A stretch of DNA of 18,122 nt from an uncultured Clostridia bacterium (GCA_946613705.1 CAMOFU010000018.1:1-18122); one strand, 5' to 3'. Shown: positions 1 to 7,746, counted from the first letter of the stretch. The notes: generated by a model not told the origin, from the letters alone. Numbers and translations are program-made.

Positions 1-7
1 AACGAAT

Positions 8-40
8 CGCCCTCTGCGCCATTTTACGGCACAGAGGGCG
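8..40. terminator. Hairpin terminator downstream of the EAL gene, possibly bidirectional
   Basis: A 13-bp stem (arms 8-20 and 28-40) closes a 7-base loop and starts 16 bases past the stop codon of the minus-strand EAL gene. On the plus strand the stem is followed by TTGTTTT, which is the better U-tract; on the minus strand it is followed only by ATTCGTT. It may therefore mainly terminate a plus-strand gene lying left of the window, converging on the EAL gene, while also serving the latter. The stem is seen directly; its direction is inferred. Confidence 0.75.
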
Positions 41-55
41 TTGTTTTATCTTCTC

Positions 56-3000
56 CTACTCGGGGACGGACTCTCTTTTCACTTCCTCACCGTTTAAGAT
101 AAAGCTGCTCTGACCGTTTACGATCCTGAAGCCGTCACCGCGTGCAAAGCAGTCCCGCCCGAGCATATTGCTGACAGTCCACCTCGCGTCCGAGCGCCGC
201 ATGACTATCTGCTGCTCCTTATTGTAGCCGCCCATCGCAAGCGCCTGCTCACCCGAGGTCTCTATCTTCAGCAGCGTCGAGAGCGTTTCGAGCTTTGTCC
301 TGCCGCTGAGCGAGCCTATCCCCGTCGATCTCACCGCACTCAGCTTCATATCCGCGCTCGAAGCGTCCATCAGCAGGCGGCAGCTCTTTCCGCTTATCGT
401 TCCTATGCCCGCTATATCCGTGCCGTCGCCGCGGATATCCAGCGAGCATCTGCTCACCGAAAGGTTCGCGCTGCCCGTAAGCGAGCCTATCCCCGCACCC
501 TGCTCAGCGTTGAACTCCGCCGCGATGCTGCACGCATCTATAAACACTACCGCGTCTGCCGACATCACACCGATGCCCAGCGCTTCGTGACCGCCCGCAT
601 CGAGCCGATAGCGGCCGCTGTTTATCCTTATCCTGCCGCCCTGTCCCGCTCCGATGCAGACACCGTTCACACCGCTGCCCTTAATATCTATCAGACCGCT
701 CAGCGAGAACACAAGGTCGCCCGTTGCCGCCGCAGGCAGATTGCCTATCCCGTAGTATTCCGACGAGAACAGCTCTATCCTCAGATTTCCGTCACCCTCT
801 ACCGTCAGCTTAGAGGTATCGGGAACGAGTATGCCCGAATTGCGCAGCGTATTCTCACCCACCAGCACGATCGTGACATCGCACTTCTCGCCCAGCTCGA
901 TCGTGGGCATCGTCTTGATGTTCGACAGACAGACGTTTTCGAGCGTGATCTGCCCCGTGTAATCCTGCTCCACGCGGATATGCACATTCGTCCTTACACC
1001 GGGGGTGCCGTAGACCGTGATATCCTTGTAGATCATAGCCCCCTGCCCCACAACGATCTCCGTAACGTTGTCCTTGACCAGCGATGCCAGCGACACACGG
1101 TTCGTCCTGCCCGCGATGTATCTCTGCTCGGCTCCGCCCTCGGTATACTCCTTGTGGTATTTCCTTATCTCGTCCCTTATCCCCTCGTCTATCGACGAAA
1201 CGAATCCCGCCGACGGCCGCGCGGTATAATAGCCCTGTATCAGATCGGCACCGAGCAGTATCACCGTTCTCAGCTCATCGGGAGTCTCAACGCCCTCTGC
1301 CAGCGCCATTATCGCGTTGTCGTGGCAGAATCCGATTATCTCCTTGACAAAATGCCTTTTCTGCGGCTTGTTCTGTATGTCGCTGAGAAGTGCGCGGTCT
1401 ATCTTGACATAGTTCGGCATATACCTCAGCAGATTGCTTACGTTTGAATAGCCCGTGCCGTAATCATCGACTGCGATCTTTATGTTGTGACGGCGGAACA
1501 GATCCTTCAGGCGCTCCAGATCATCGTCGCCCAGCTCCGCCTCCTCGGTCAGCTCGACCACGACGGTATCGGAAAGCTTGTCCAGCATAAGCTCGACCTT
1601 TTTGAAATCCTCGTCCTCCAGCCGCACCCCCGGGATACTGTTTATAAATATCTTCGCCTTTCCGATCTTATCAAGCTCGCGCTCCACGATATCGAAAACG
1701 TTCATGAATGTCGCCTTCTCGATATCCTGCAATCTTCCCTGCATATCGGCATACTTGATGATAGAGAGCGGCGGCACACGCTTCTCGGTATTCGAGCGCA
1801 TCAGTGCCTCGAAGGAATATATCCCGCCGTCTATCGTATTCACTATCGGCTGGAAGTGATAGGTGAACAGATTCCCGTCGAGCATCTTCGTCACAAGATC
1901 GTAGTCCCTGCGCTCGGCCTCGCTCAGCTTGTCGTAGGCGGCATTGACAGCCGTGAACTTGCCCGTTTGCAGCTGACTCAGCTTCTCCTGCAGCACCTGC
2001 ATCTCGGAGTATCTTCTCACGCTTTCGAGCCCGCGGGATACCAGCCCTATCCACCTGCGGTAAACATCGTCATAGCTCCTCGGAACGCTGCCGTAGTCCA
2101 CCGCAGCATAGCCGTAGCAGAAATCCCCGAAGAACACGGGAGTGAATATCAGCGCCTTCGGACTGTCGCCGCTTTCAAGGCAGGGCAGCAGCTGTTTCAC
2201 TTCAAACTCCCTGTCAAGCCCCGCGATGCCGTCCATGTTATCGCTGTTGTATCTCACAGCATATATCATATGCTCCGAATAGCCGTTGTTCGAGCAGCGG
2301 ATATCCTCGACAGAGCCCATGCCGCTCCACACATCGTTGAGACACAGGTGGAAGCTCTTGACGCCCTTGATCTGGAACGCATATGAATACACCGTACCGA
2401 TCAGGTCGGCAAGCTCGGTCTGCTTCAGGATATCCTCTGCCATAGTATTGTTCACCGAATCAAAGCCCTCCTCAGAGATATCGGTGCCCCACTGATCTCT
2501 TATCAGCTTGAACTCGGGTATGTTTATCTTATCCCTCCCGCAGCCGCACGTTTCGCCCCTCACAAGATACGGCTCTGCCGTAAAGGGCGCAGTCTCGCGG
2601 CCCGAGAAGATGTCGTTCATATAATCGGCAGCGTAGTGCCCGAACTCCTCCGCAGGTATCAGCGATGAGGTTATCGGCTTGGGCGAGGTCTGCCCCTCGA
2701 AGGTCGAGTCATAGCTCACGACAGCTATGTCCTCGGGTATCCTTACCCCCTGCTGATCGAGCGCCTTGCAAAGACCGATCGCCATTGCATCGTTGGCGCA
2801 CACCACCGCGTCGGGCAGCTTTTTGCCGTCCGCCAGCAGGGTGTCCGCACACAGCTCGCCGCTCTGATACCAGAAGTCGCCGTAGACCACCTTATCGTCG
2901 GGCAGCTCAAGGCCGTGCTGCTCCATAGCATCTCTTACCGCGCGGAGACGCTCCTGCGCGTGCTTATGCCAGCGCTTGCCCGAGAGGAAGACCACGTCCG

Positions 3001-3400
3001 TGCAGTTATGCTCCTCTATCAGATGCGACACCAGCTCAACTATCGCATCGTGGCAATCGGTAAGAATGCTCGGGAAATACCTGCTTTCCTTTTCGATCAC
3101 GAGCACGGGCTTGTTGAACCTGTCAAACAGGCGCTTTTCAAGCTTGTCCGCCGCGCCGTCGGTCTGTATCGTATCCTCGAGCAATACAGCGCCGTCGAAC
3201 AGCTCCTCATTCATCAGCGAGAAGATGTTTGACTCGCCGCGCTCACGCTCCTCGGTATTCTGATATTTATGATACATGGCGAAAACGCACACGTCCATGT
3301 CATAACGGAATGCGCTCTCGGTAAATCCTGTTATAAATCTGCTCTGATAGCTTTCATCAGCCTGCCCGACAAAAACCGCGAGACGTTTTCTGTTTCCCAT
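56..3400 (-). CDS. LacI-type sensor / GAF-like / EAL phosphodiesterase / beta-helix fusion protein
   Basis: Predicted cytoplasmic cyclic-di-GMP phosphodiesterase of 1114 residues. Residues 5-285 resemble the periplasmic-binding fold of LacI-family regulators (LAVFVGQ start, CANDAMAIGL at 201-210, VSYDS at 228-232) but there is no helix-turn-helix head, signal peptide or membrane segment. Residues 300-460 look GAF-like and 460-500 helical, probably a coiled coil. The EAL domain spans about 510-745 and has every catalytic residue expected: E531-A532-L533, N587, E616, D645-D646, K666, E702 and Q722, so activity is likely; no GGDEF domain is present. Residues 780-1105 contain G-I-G-type turns at about 885, 916, 943, 971, 999, 1028 and 1056, a 27-31 residue period typical of a right-handed beta-helix. 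The start is fixed by GAGGGGG at 3406-3412, 5 bases upstream. It is monocistronic, with its own promoter. Sensor ligand and role of the beta-helix are unknown. Confidence 0.9.
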   Translation of the reverse strand: MGNRKRLAVFVGQADESYQSRFITGFTESAFRYDMDVCVFAMYHKYQNTEERERGESNIFSLMNEELFDGAVLLEDTIQTDGAADKLEKRLFDRFNKPVLVIEKESRYFPSILTDCHDAIVELVSHLIEEHNCTDVVFLSGKRWHKHAQERLRAVRDAMEQHGLELPDDKVVYGDFWYQSGELCADTLLADGKKLPDAVVCANDAMAIGLCKALDQQGVRIPEDIAVVSYDSTFEGQTSPKPITSSLIPAEEFGHYAADYMNDIFSGRETAPFTAEPYLVRGETCGCGRDKINIPEFKLIRDQWGTDISEEGFDSVNNTMAEDILKQTELADLIGTVYSYAFQIKGVKSFHLCLNDVWSGMGSVEDIRCSNNGYSEHMIYAVRYNSDNMDGIAGLDREFEVKQLLPCLESGDSPKALIFTPVFFGDFCYGYAAVDYGSVPRSYDDVYRRWIGLVSRGLESVRRYSEMQVLQEKLSQLQTGKFTAVNAAYDKLSEAERRDYDLVTKMLDGNLFTYHFQPIVNTIDGGIYSFEALMRSNTEKRVPPLSIIKYADMQGRLQDIEKATFMNVFDIVERELDKIGKAKIFINSIPGVRLEDEDFKKVELMLDKLSDTVVVELTEEAELGDDDLERLKDLFRRHNIKIAVDDYGTGYSNVSNLLRYMPNYVKIDRALLSDIQNKPQKRHFVKEIIGFCHDNAIMALAEGVETPDELRTVILLGADLIQGYYTARPSAGFVSSIDEGIRDEIRKYHKEYTEGGAEQRYIAGRTNRVSLASLVKDNVTEIVVGQGAMIYKDITVYGTPGVRTNVHIRVEQDYTGQITLENVCLSNIKTMPTIELGEKCDVTIVLVGENTLRNSGILVPDTSKLTVEGDGNLRIELFSSEYYGIGNLPAAATGDLVFSLSGLIDIKGSGVNGVCIGAGQGGRIRINSGRYRLDAGGHEALGIGVMSADAVVFIDACSIAAEFNAEQGAGIGSLTGSANLSVSRCSLDIRGDGTDIAGIGTISGKSCRLLMDASSADMKLSAVRSTGIGSLSGRTKLETLSTLLKIETSGEQALAMGGYNKEQQIVMRRSDARWTVSNMLGRDCFARGDGFRIVNGQSSFILNGEEVKRESVPE

Positions 3401-3420
3401 AAGATCCCCCTCGGAACAAC

Positions 3421-3436
3421 ACGGGCATCTGCCCGT
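3421..3436 (-). promoter_or_regulatory. Small hairpin in the 5' leader of the EAL gene
   Basis: A perfect 6-bp GC-rich stem (arms ACGGGC and GCCCGT) with a 4-base loop lies between the -10 box and the Shine-Dalgarno site of the EAL gene, ending 8 bases before that site. It could stabilise the leader or bind a regulator. The leader (about 50 bases) is too short for a known cyclic-di-GMP riboswitch. Function is unknown. Confidence 0.5.
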
Positions 3437-3456
3437 TCGGAAATGTCACACAGTTA

Positions 3457-3485
3457 ATTATAACATATTTTTCAGTAAAATAACA
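3457..3485 (-). promoter_or_regulatory. Promoter of the EAL gene (extended -10)
   Basis: Minus strand carries TGTTATAAT, a consensus TATAAT (3457-3462) with the TGN extension, in an AT-rich stretch. The -35 region at 17-18 bp spacing (CTGTTA/TGTTAT) matches poorly, which an extended -10 can compensate. Transcription would start near 3450, leaving a leader of about 50 bases before the ATG at 3400. This is the only convincing housekeeping-type promoter I see in the window. Confidence 0.7.
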
Positions 3486-3506
3486 GGCTTATTTGATTTT
3501 TCGCCG

Positions 3507-3540
3507 ATATGCACAATTTGCATATACGCCCTTTATGCAA
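3507..3540. promoter_or_regulatory. Overlapping inverted repeats, candidate operator
   Basis: Two perfect 7-bp inverted repeats share one arm. ATATGCA and TGCATAT flank a 5-base centre at 3507-3525; TTGCATA and TATGCAA flank a 9-base spacer at 3518-3540. They sit about 45-78 bp upstream of the -10 box of the EAL gene, a usual place for an activator or an upstream operator half. The protein itself lacks a DNA-binding domain, so any binder is encoded elsewhere. Further upstream, 3570-3600 is AT-rich with repeated GTATAT units. Confidence 0.45.
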
Positions 3541-3625
3541 ACGAACCAAAATCCGCCGTCAAGCAAGCTCATATATAGTATATCTCGTATATGTATACAC
3601 CGCTGTGCCGAGCTGAAAGCGAACA

Positions 3626-3671
3626 AAACAGCCCCCGAACCGTCTCGGTCGAGACAGCTCGGGAGCTGTTT
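3626..3671 (-). terminator. Terminator at the end of the arginine/purine gene run
   Basis: A 21-bp stem (arms 3626-3646 and 3651-3671) with a 4-base loop starts 5 bases after the phosphorylase stop codon. On the minus-strand RNA all 21 positions pair, three as G-U; on the plus strand those three would be A-C mismatches, so the structure belongs to the minus transcript. The trailing sequence UUUUGUUCG is a modest U-tract. It separates the long operon from the promoter of the EAL gene. Confidence 0.85.
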
Positions 3672-3675
3672 AGGT

Positions 3676-4698
3676 TCAAAGAGTCCCGCCGATCTTCACG
3701 ATCGACCTGCTTACCAGCTCGCGGAACTTGGGTGCTGCCTTGTCGGCAGACTCCTGCACCTCGGCATGAGAGAGCGGCTGATCGGTCATTCCGCTGGCGA
3801 GGTTTGATATGCAGGATATCCCGCAGACCCTCATTCCCGCGTGACGTGCCGCGATCGCTTCGATGACCGACGACATACCGACGGCATTGCCGCCGAGCCC
3901 TCGCAGCATCCTTATCTCTGCGGGTGTCTCGAACGACGGCCCCGAAAGCTGCACATACACACCGTGCCTGAGCCCTATCCCGAGCTCCTGCGCCGTGCTG
4001 CCGATAATGCTGCGCAGCTGCATATCATAGACACAGCTCATATCGGGGAAGCGTGTGCCGATCTGATCTATGTTCCGCCCGATCAGCGGATTGGGAATAA
4101 AGCTTGAGATATGATCCTCGATAAGCATAAAGTCCCCCGCATGGAAGGACGGATCTATCCCCCCCGCAGCGTTGGTCAGGAACAGCACCTCTGCACCGAG
4201 CATCGACATCAGCCGCACCCCGCGCACTGCTGCCGCCGAGGTGTTGCCCTCGTAGTAATGCACTCTTCCCTGCATCACAACAACAGGCACATCGCCGATA
4301 TACCCGAACACGAACCTGCCCCTGTGCCCCTGCACGGTAGAAAACGGCAGCCCCTTGATATCATGATAATCTATCGCACATTCGATATCCACCGACGTTT
4401 CGGCAAAATCGCCCAGCCCCGACCCGAGCACGAGCGCGACCTTCGGCTTAAAGTCCGTCCTCTCCCGAATGCTGCGGCAGCAGCCCAGCAGCAGCCCGAA
4501 CTCTTCGGTGACCTCCGCATCGGCGGAGGTGTCCCCGCGCAGCACGGGCTCTGTCCCGCCGTTCATCATGCTCGGGGGACCGTAGACGCACTGCATCACC
4601 TCAGTCTCGAGGACAGGCTCCGCGTCCTCGGGCGGCGGGCCGTAAACGTCCTGAACGTCTTCATCGGGAGTGAACTCCCTGCCTTTGAATGGCTTCAT
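3676..4698 (-). CDS. Purine nucleoside phosphorylase with tandem VYGPP N-terminal extension
   Basis: Phosphorolysis of purine nucleosides to base and (deoxy)ribose-1-phosphate in cytoplasmic purine salvage; trimeric PNP/MTAP class. The catalytic domain covers about residues 67-340, with the phosphate loop LGSGLGDF (91-98), GHRGR (124-128), TNAAGGI (175-181), FETPAE (256-261), GMSSV (274-278) and purine-binding N299. Family members are usually about 270-280 residues; this one is 340 because of a 65-residue acidic, Pro/Gly-rich leader with two tandem units, VYGPPP at 18-23 and VYGPPS at 38-43, each followed by EPVL. AAAGGAG at 4706-4712, 7 bases before the ATG, shows the extension is translated. 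It is the last gene before the terminator. The nearest alternative function is methylthioadenosine phosphorylase, less likely from the motifs. Confidence 0.92.
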   Translation of the reverse strand: MKPFKGREFTPDEDVQDVYGPPPEDAEPVLETEVMQCVYGPPSMMNGGTEPVLRGDTSADAEVTEEFGLLLGCCRSIRERTDFKPKVALVLGSGLGDFAETSVDIECAIDYHDIKGLPFSTVQGHRGRFVFGYIGDVPVVVMQGRVHYYEGNTSAAAVRGVRLMSMLGAEVLFLTNAAGGIDPSFHAGDFMLIEDHISSFIPNPLIGRNIDQIGTRFPDMSCVYDMQLRSIIGSTAQELGIGLRHGVYVQLSGPSFETPAEIRMLRGLGGNAVGMSSVIEAIAARHAGMRVCGISCISNLASGMTDQPLSHAEVQESADKAAPKFRELVSRSIVKIGGTL

Positions 4699-4705
4699 AT
4701 CAATG

Positions 4706-4712
4706 CTCCTTT
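4706..4712 (-). promoter_or_regulatory. Ribosome binding site proving the PNP extension
   Basis: AAAGGAG lies 7 bases upstream of the ATG at 4698. No comparable site precedes a start nearer the catalytic domain, so the VYGPP-containing leader is part of the protein. Confidence 0.8.
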
Positions 4713-4734
4713 CGATCTGCTGCGAACACGCTGT

Positions 4735-5475
4735 CTACCAGTCGGTATCCCAGTCTGTCCCGCCTGTATCCCAGTCACCGAAATCATAGTCCCAGTCGTC
4801 ATCGTCATAGTCGTCGTCATAGTAATCGTCGTTGCTGCGCTCGTAGTAGCCGTCGTAATAGGGCGAGAGCCTGAAATCGTTCGCGCCGAATCCGTCGTAA
4901 TAATCGTTCGAGACATAATAGTCGTCGTAATCGTCCTCCATCCAGTCAAGAACGTCCGCGATGACCCACGCGCCGTCGTCATAGTAATACCATTCGTCGC
5001 TGTCGTAGTAATACCGTGAGCCGCCGTGGCGGTAATACCCTCGGCTCGGATTATTGGACTCCCGCACGCAGATGAATACTGCTATCACTATCAGCAGGAC
5101 CAGCATGATATTCGACGGACTCAGCAGCGACCTGACGGTGAACGGCTTTCTCTGCCTCGGTTCGGTGCTCACATAGTCCTGCGAACGGCGGATACCGCTG
5201 CCCTGCTTGCGCTGCATTATCTCCGAGTGCAGCTTGTCGTATATCTCACCGACCGCCCTTGCCTCGTCGGGACCCTTGTATCTTATCGCCCGCGAGCCGT
5301 CGGCCTTGTTTTTATACACCACAAAATCGCCGTCCGCATCACGGAAGATGCCGAATGCCTTCGGCTCGGGATAATCCTCGCCGATAAAGAATCGCATGGT
5401 ACGCAGCGGCATATTCTTCTCCTGACAGAACAGCAGCAGCTCCTCTATCGTCTGCGGCCTTTGAACACTGCTCAT
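4735..5475 (-). CDS. Single-pass membrane protein with Asp/Tyr/Trp-rich C-terminal tail
   Basis: Function unknown; 246 residues. Residues 1-100 form a soluble, probably cytoplasmic domain with a conserved-looking core (MRFFIGEDY at 27-35, FVVYKNKADGSRAIRYKGPD at 51-70). A basic stretch (105-115) precedes one membrane helix at about 120-137, so N-in/C-out topology is expected. The last 100 residues are a low-complexity tail with, by hand count, about 30 Asp, 21 Tyr and 7 Trp, ending in near repeats of DWDTGGTDWDTDW. Start chosen at the ATG with GAGGG 7 bases upstream (site 5481-5488) rather than an ATG 21 bases further up, which has no site. It lies 110 bases after argF and 36 bases before the phosphorylase. 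An extracellular metal- or wall-binding tail is conceivable but unproven. Confidence 0.75.
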   Translation of the reverse strand: MSSVQRPQTIEELLLFCQEKNMPLRTMRFFIGEDYPEPKAFGIFRDADGDFVVYKNKADGSRAIRYKGPDEARAVGEIYDKLHSEIMQRKQGSGIRRSQDYVSTEPRQRKPFTVRSLLSPSNIMLVLLIVIAVFICVRESNNPSRGYYRHGGSRYYYDSDEWYYYDDGAWVIADVLDWMEDDYDDYYVSNDYYDGFGANDFRLSPYYDGYYERSNDDYYDDDYDDDDWDYDFGDWDTGGTDWDTDW

Positions 5476-5518
5476 AAGAACACCCTCTCGGCTCATGTTA
5501 GTGCGCAGCAGAGACCTC

Positions 5519-5551
5519 GGAGCTTATTCGGCTAAGCCGCCGATAAGCCCC
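5519..5551 (-). other. Stem-loop between argF and the membrane-protein gene
   Basis: A stem of 9 bp, one bulged base and 4 more bp closes a 6-base loop in the 110-base gap after argF. No U-tract follows, so it is not a canonical terminator; it may be a transcript-processing or stability element, lowering or protecting one side of the operon. Confidence 0.45.
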
Positions 5552-5585
5552 GTCCCTGTGATGCTGCGATATACGTCCGATCTGT

Positions 5586-6491
5586 TTATCCCATCACCTT
5601 GACCATGACCGCCTTCTGAGCGTGCAGACGGTTCTCTGCCTCGTCGAAGATCTCGTCCGCGTGGGACTCGAATACCTCCTCGGTGATCTCCTCGCCGCGG
5701 TGTGCGGGCAGGCAGTGCTGTACCATTGCGCCCTCGTTTGCCGCCGCCATGATCTCGGCATTGATCTGATAGCCCGCGAATGCTGCCTTGCGCTTCTCGG
5801 TCTCGGCTTCCTCGCCCATAGAGGTCCACACATCGGTAAACAGCACATCTGCGCCCTTTGCAGCCTCTATCGGCTTGTCGGTCATAAAGAACTTGTCGCC
5901 GTACTGCTTGGTAAACTCCAGCACCTCGGGGTCGGGACGGTATCCCTCGGGGCAGGCTATGGAAACGCTCATGCCGACCTTCAGCCCGCCTACGATCAGC
6001 GAATTCGCCATATTGTTGCCGTCGCCGATATAGCACATCTTCAGGCCGTCAAAGCGCCCCTTGTGCTCGCGTATCGTCATCAGGTCGGCAAGCACCTGGC
6101 AGGGGTGGCAGAAATCGGTAAGGCCGTTGATTATCGGGATAGAGCCGTACTTTGCAAGATCCTCGACCTCCTTCTGCTCGAAGGTGCGGATCATGATGCC
6201 GTCGATGTAGCGGCTTAGCACGCGGGCGGTATCCTGAACAGGCTCGCCGCGCCCGATCTGCAGGTCGCGGTTGGAAAGGAACAGCGCCTGACCGCCAAGC
6301 TGATACATACCCGTTTCAAAGCTCACGCGGGTACGGGTCGAGCTCTTCTGGAAGATCATGCCGAGCGTCTTGCCCTTGAGCCTGTGATGCTCGATGCCGT
6401 TCTTGTTCTCGTATTTCAGCTGATCCGCAAGGTTGAGTATGTCGATGATCTCCTCCTTGGAAAGATCGAGCAGCTTGAGTAAATGCTTCAT
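5586..6491 (-). CDS. argF: Ornithine carbamoyltransferase
   Basis: Converts ornithine and carbamoyl phosphate to citrulline, sixth step of arginine synthesis, cytoplasmic. The 301-residue length is normal. Carbamoyl-phosphate motif SSTRTR at 50-55, HPCQ at 129-132 and the ornithine-site HCLPAHRGEE at 259-268 are intact. GGAGGT at 6499-6504 lies 7 bases before the ATG, and the gene follows argD by 26 bases. Because it sits inside a biosynthetic cluster without arginine deiminase or carbamate kinase, the anabolic rather than the catabolic (arcB) assignment fits. No carAB is present, so carbamoyl phosphate must be made from genes elsewhere. Confidence 0.97.
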   Translation of the reverse strand: MKHLLKLLDLSKEEIIDILNLADQLKYENKNGIEHHRLKGKTLGMIFQKSSTRTRVSFETGMYQLGGQALFLSNRDLQIGRGEPVQDTARVLSRYIDGIMIRTFEQKEVEDLAKYGSIPIINGLTDFCHPCQVLADLMTIREHKGRFDGLKMCYIGDGNNMANSLIVGGLKVGMSVSIACPEGYRPDPEVLEFTKQYGDKFFMTDKPIEAAKGADVLFTDVWTSMGEEAETEKRKAAFAGYQINAEIMAAANEGAMVQHCLPAHRGEEITEEVFESHADEIFDEAENRLHAQKAVMVKVMG

Positions 6492-6517
6492 TGTGATTAC
6501 CTCCGTTGTTTAATTGT

Positions 6518-7714
6518 TTATGCCTTTGCCAATACCTTTTTCAGTATCTCCAGCCCCTTGTCTATCTCCTCTTCGGTGATAGTCAGCGGCGGCAGGAAGC
6601 GCAGCTTATCCTTTGCCGTGAGTATCAGCAGTCCGTTGTCAAGGCAAGCCTTGGCAACATCGTGCGCGTCCTTGCTTTTCAGCCTTACACCGATCATCAG
6701 GCCGATGCCGTCAACGCCCTCTACCTCGTCTATCTCGGCAAGCCTGCTGCGGAAATGCTCTCCCTTTGCAGTCACCTGCCCGAGGAAGTCCCCGTCCGAA
6801 ACACGGTCGAGCACTGCGTTGCCGCCTGCGCAGACGATAGGATTCCCGCCGAAGGTCGAGCCGTGAGTGCCTGCGGTAAGCACATCGCAGGTCTTTTCAT
6901 CGCACAGGCATACACCTATCGGGATACCGCCCGCAAGACCCTTTGCAAGCGTGACTATATTCGGCCTGATGCCGAAATGCTCGCAGCAGAGGAATTTCCC
7001 CGTCCTGCCGACACCTGTCTGCACCTCGTCGCAGATCATCAGGATATCCTTCGCGGCACACTCCTCCGAGATCGCATCGAGGAACTCCTTATCCAGCGTA
7101 ACGACTCCGCCCTCGCCCTGTATGCACTCAAACATCACGGCGCAGACCCTGCCCTCGTTCTCGGCGAGCTTCGCCCTCAGATCGCCGATATTGTTTGCCT
7201 CAACATTAACGAAGCCCTCGACGAACGGGAAGAAATAGTTGTGGAACACGTCCTGCCCCGTTGCGGAAAGAGTTGCGATCGTCCGCCCGTGGAAGGAGTT
7301 CACCAGCGTGATTATAACATTGCGCTGCGCGTCCCTGCCGTATTTGTCAAAGCTGTATTTCCTTGCGGTCTTGATCGCGCACTCATTGGCCTCGGCACCC
7401 GAGTTGCCGAAGAACAGCTTGCTGTAGCCCGTCAGCTCACACAGCTTCGCAGCAAAGTCTGCCTGCACCTTGGTGTAATAGTAATTTGAGGTATGCTGTA
7501 TCGCGTGAGCCTGAGCGCACACCGCCTCTACCCACTTCTCATCGCAGTAGCCCAGCGAGTTCGTTCCGATGCCCGAGCCGAAGTCGATGTACTCCCTGCC
7601 CTCCTCGTCTACCGCCGTCCGCGAGCTGCCGTGTTCAAGCACCAGATCGTACCTGCCGTAGCTCGGGACGACGTGCTCGTTGAATTTTTCTATCGTTGAC
7701 TCAGTTTTATTCAT
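6518..7714 (-). CDS. argD: Acetylornithine aminotransferase
   Basis: PLP-dependent conversion of N-acetylglutamate semialdehyde to N-acetylornithine using glutamate. 398 residues with NSGAEANE at 104-111, FHGRT at 141-145, the DEVQTGVGRTG block at 229-239 and the PLP lysine in LAKG (K258), all typical of ArgD-type class III aminotransferases. The start is the ATG with AAGGAA at 7721-7726 upstream; a TTG 21 bases earlier has no site. The gene starts 32 bases after the YcxB-like gene stop and is followed by argF. ArgD enzymes often also act on succinyl-diaminopimelate in lysine synthesis; that cannot be judged here. Confidence 0.96.
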   Translation of the reverse strand: MNKTESTIEKFNEHVVPSYGRYDLVLEHGSSRTAVDEEGREYIDFGSGIGTNSLGYCDEKWVEAVCAQAHAIQHTSNYYYTKVQADFAAKLCELTGYSKLFFGNSGAEANECAIKTARKYSFDKYGRDAQRNVIITLVNSFHGRTIATLSATGQDVFHNYFFPFVEGFVNVEANNIGDLRAKLAENEGRVCAVMFECIQGEGGVVTLDKEFLDAISEECAAKDILMICDEVQTGVGRTGKFLCCEHFGIRPNIVTLAKGLAGGIPIGVCLCDEKTCDVLTAGTHGSTFGGNPIVCAGGNAVLDRVSDGDFLGQVTAKGEHFRSRLAEIDEVEGVDGIGLMIGVRLKSKDAHDVAKACLDNGLLILTAKDKLRFLPPLTITEEEIDKGLEILKKVLAKA

Positions 7715-7746
7715 TTTACATTCCTTCTTTATCAAATTCTAATATA

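Noticed and set aside
587..2386. Plus-strand open frames of 286 and 299 codons opposite the EAL gene
   Set aside because: They run antisense to the confidently assigned EAL/beta-helix protein; their composition (His, Arg, Leu, Val rich) is the usual shadow pattern.
3401..3456. Cyclic-di-GMP riboswitch in the EAL leader
   Set aside because: The leader is about 50 bases with a single 6-bp hairpin, too short for class I or II aptamers.
7715..7746. AT-rich TATAGTATATTA before argD as a possible internal promoter
   Set aside because: No matching -35 and the stretch is only the 32-base gap plus the end of the previous gene; not better than chance.
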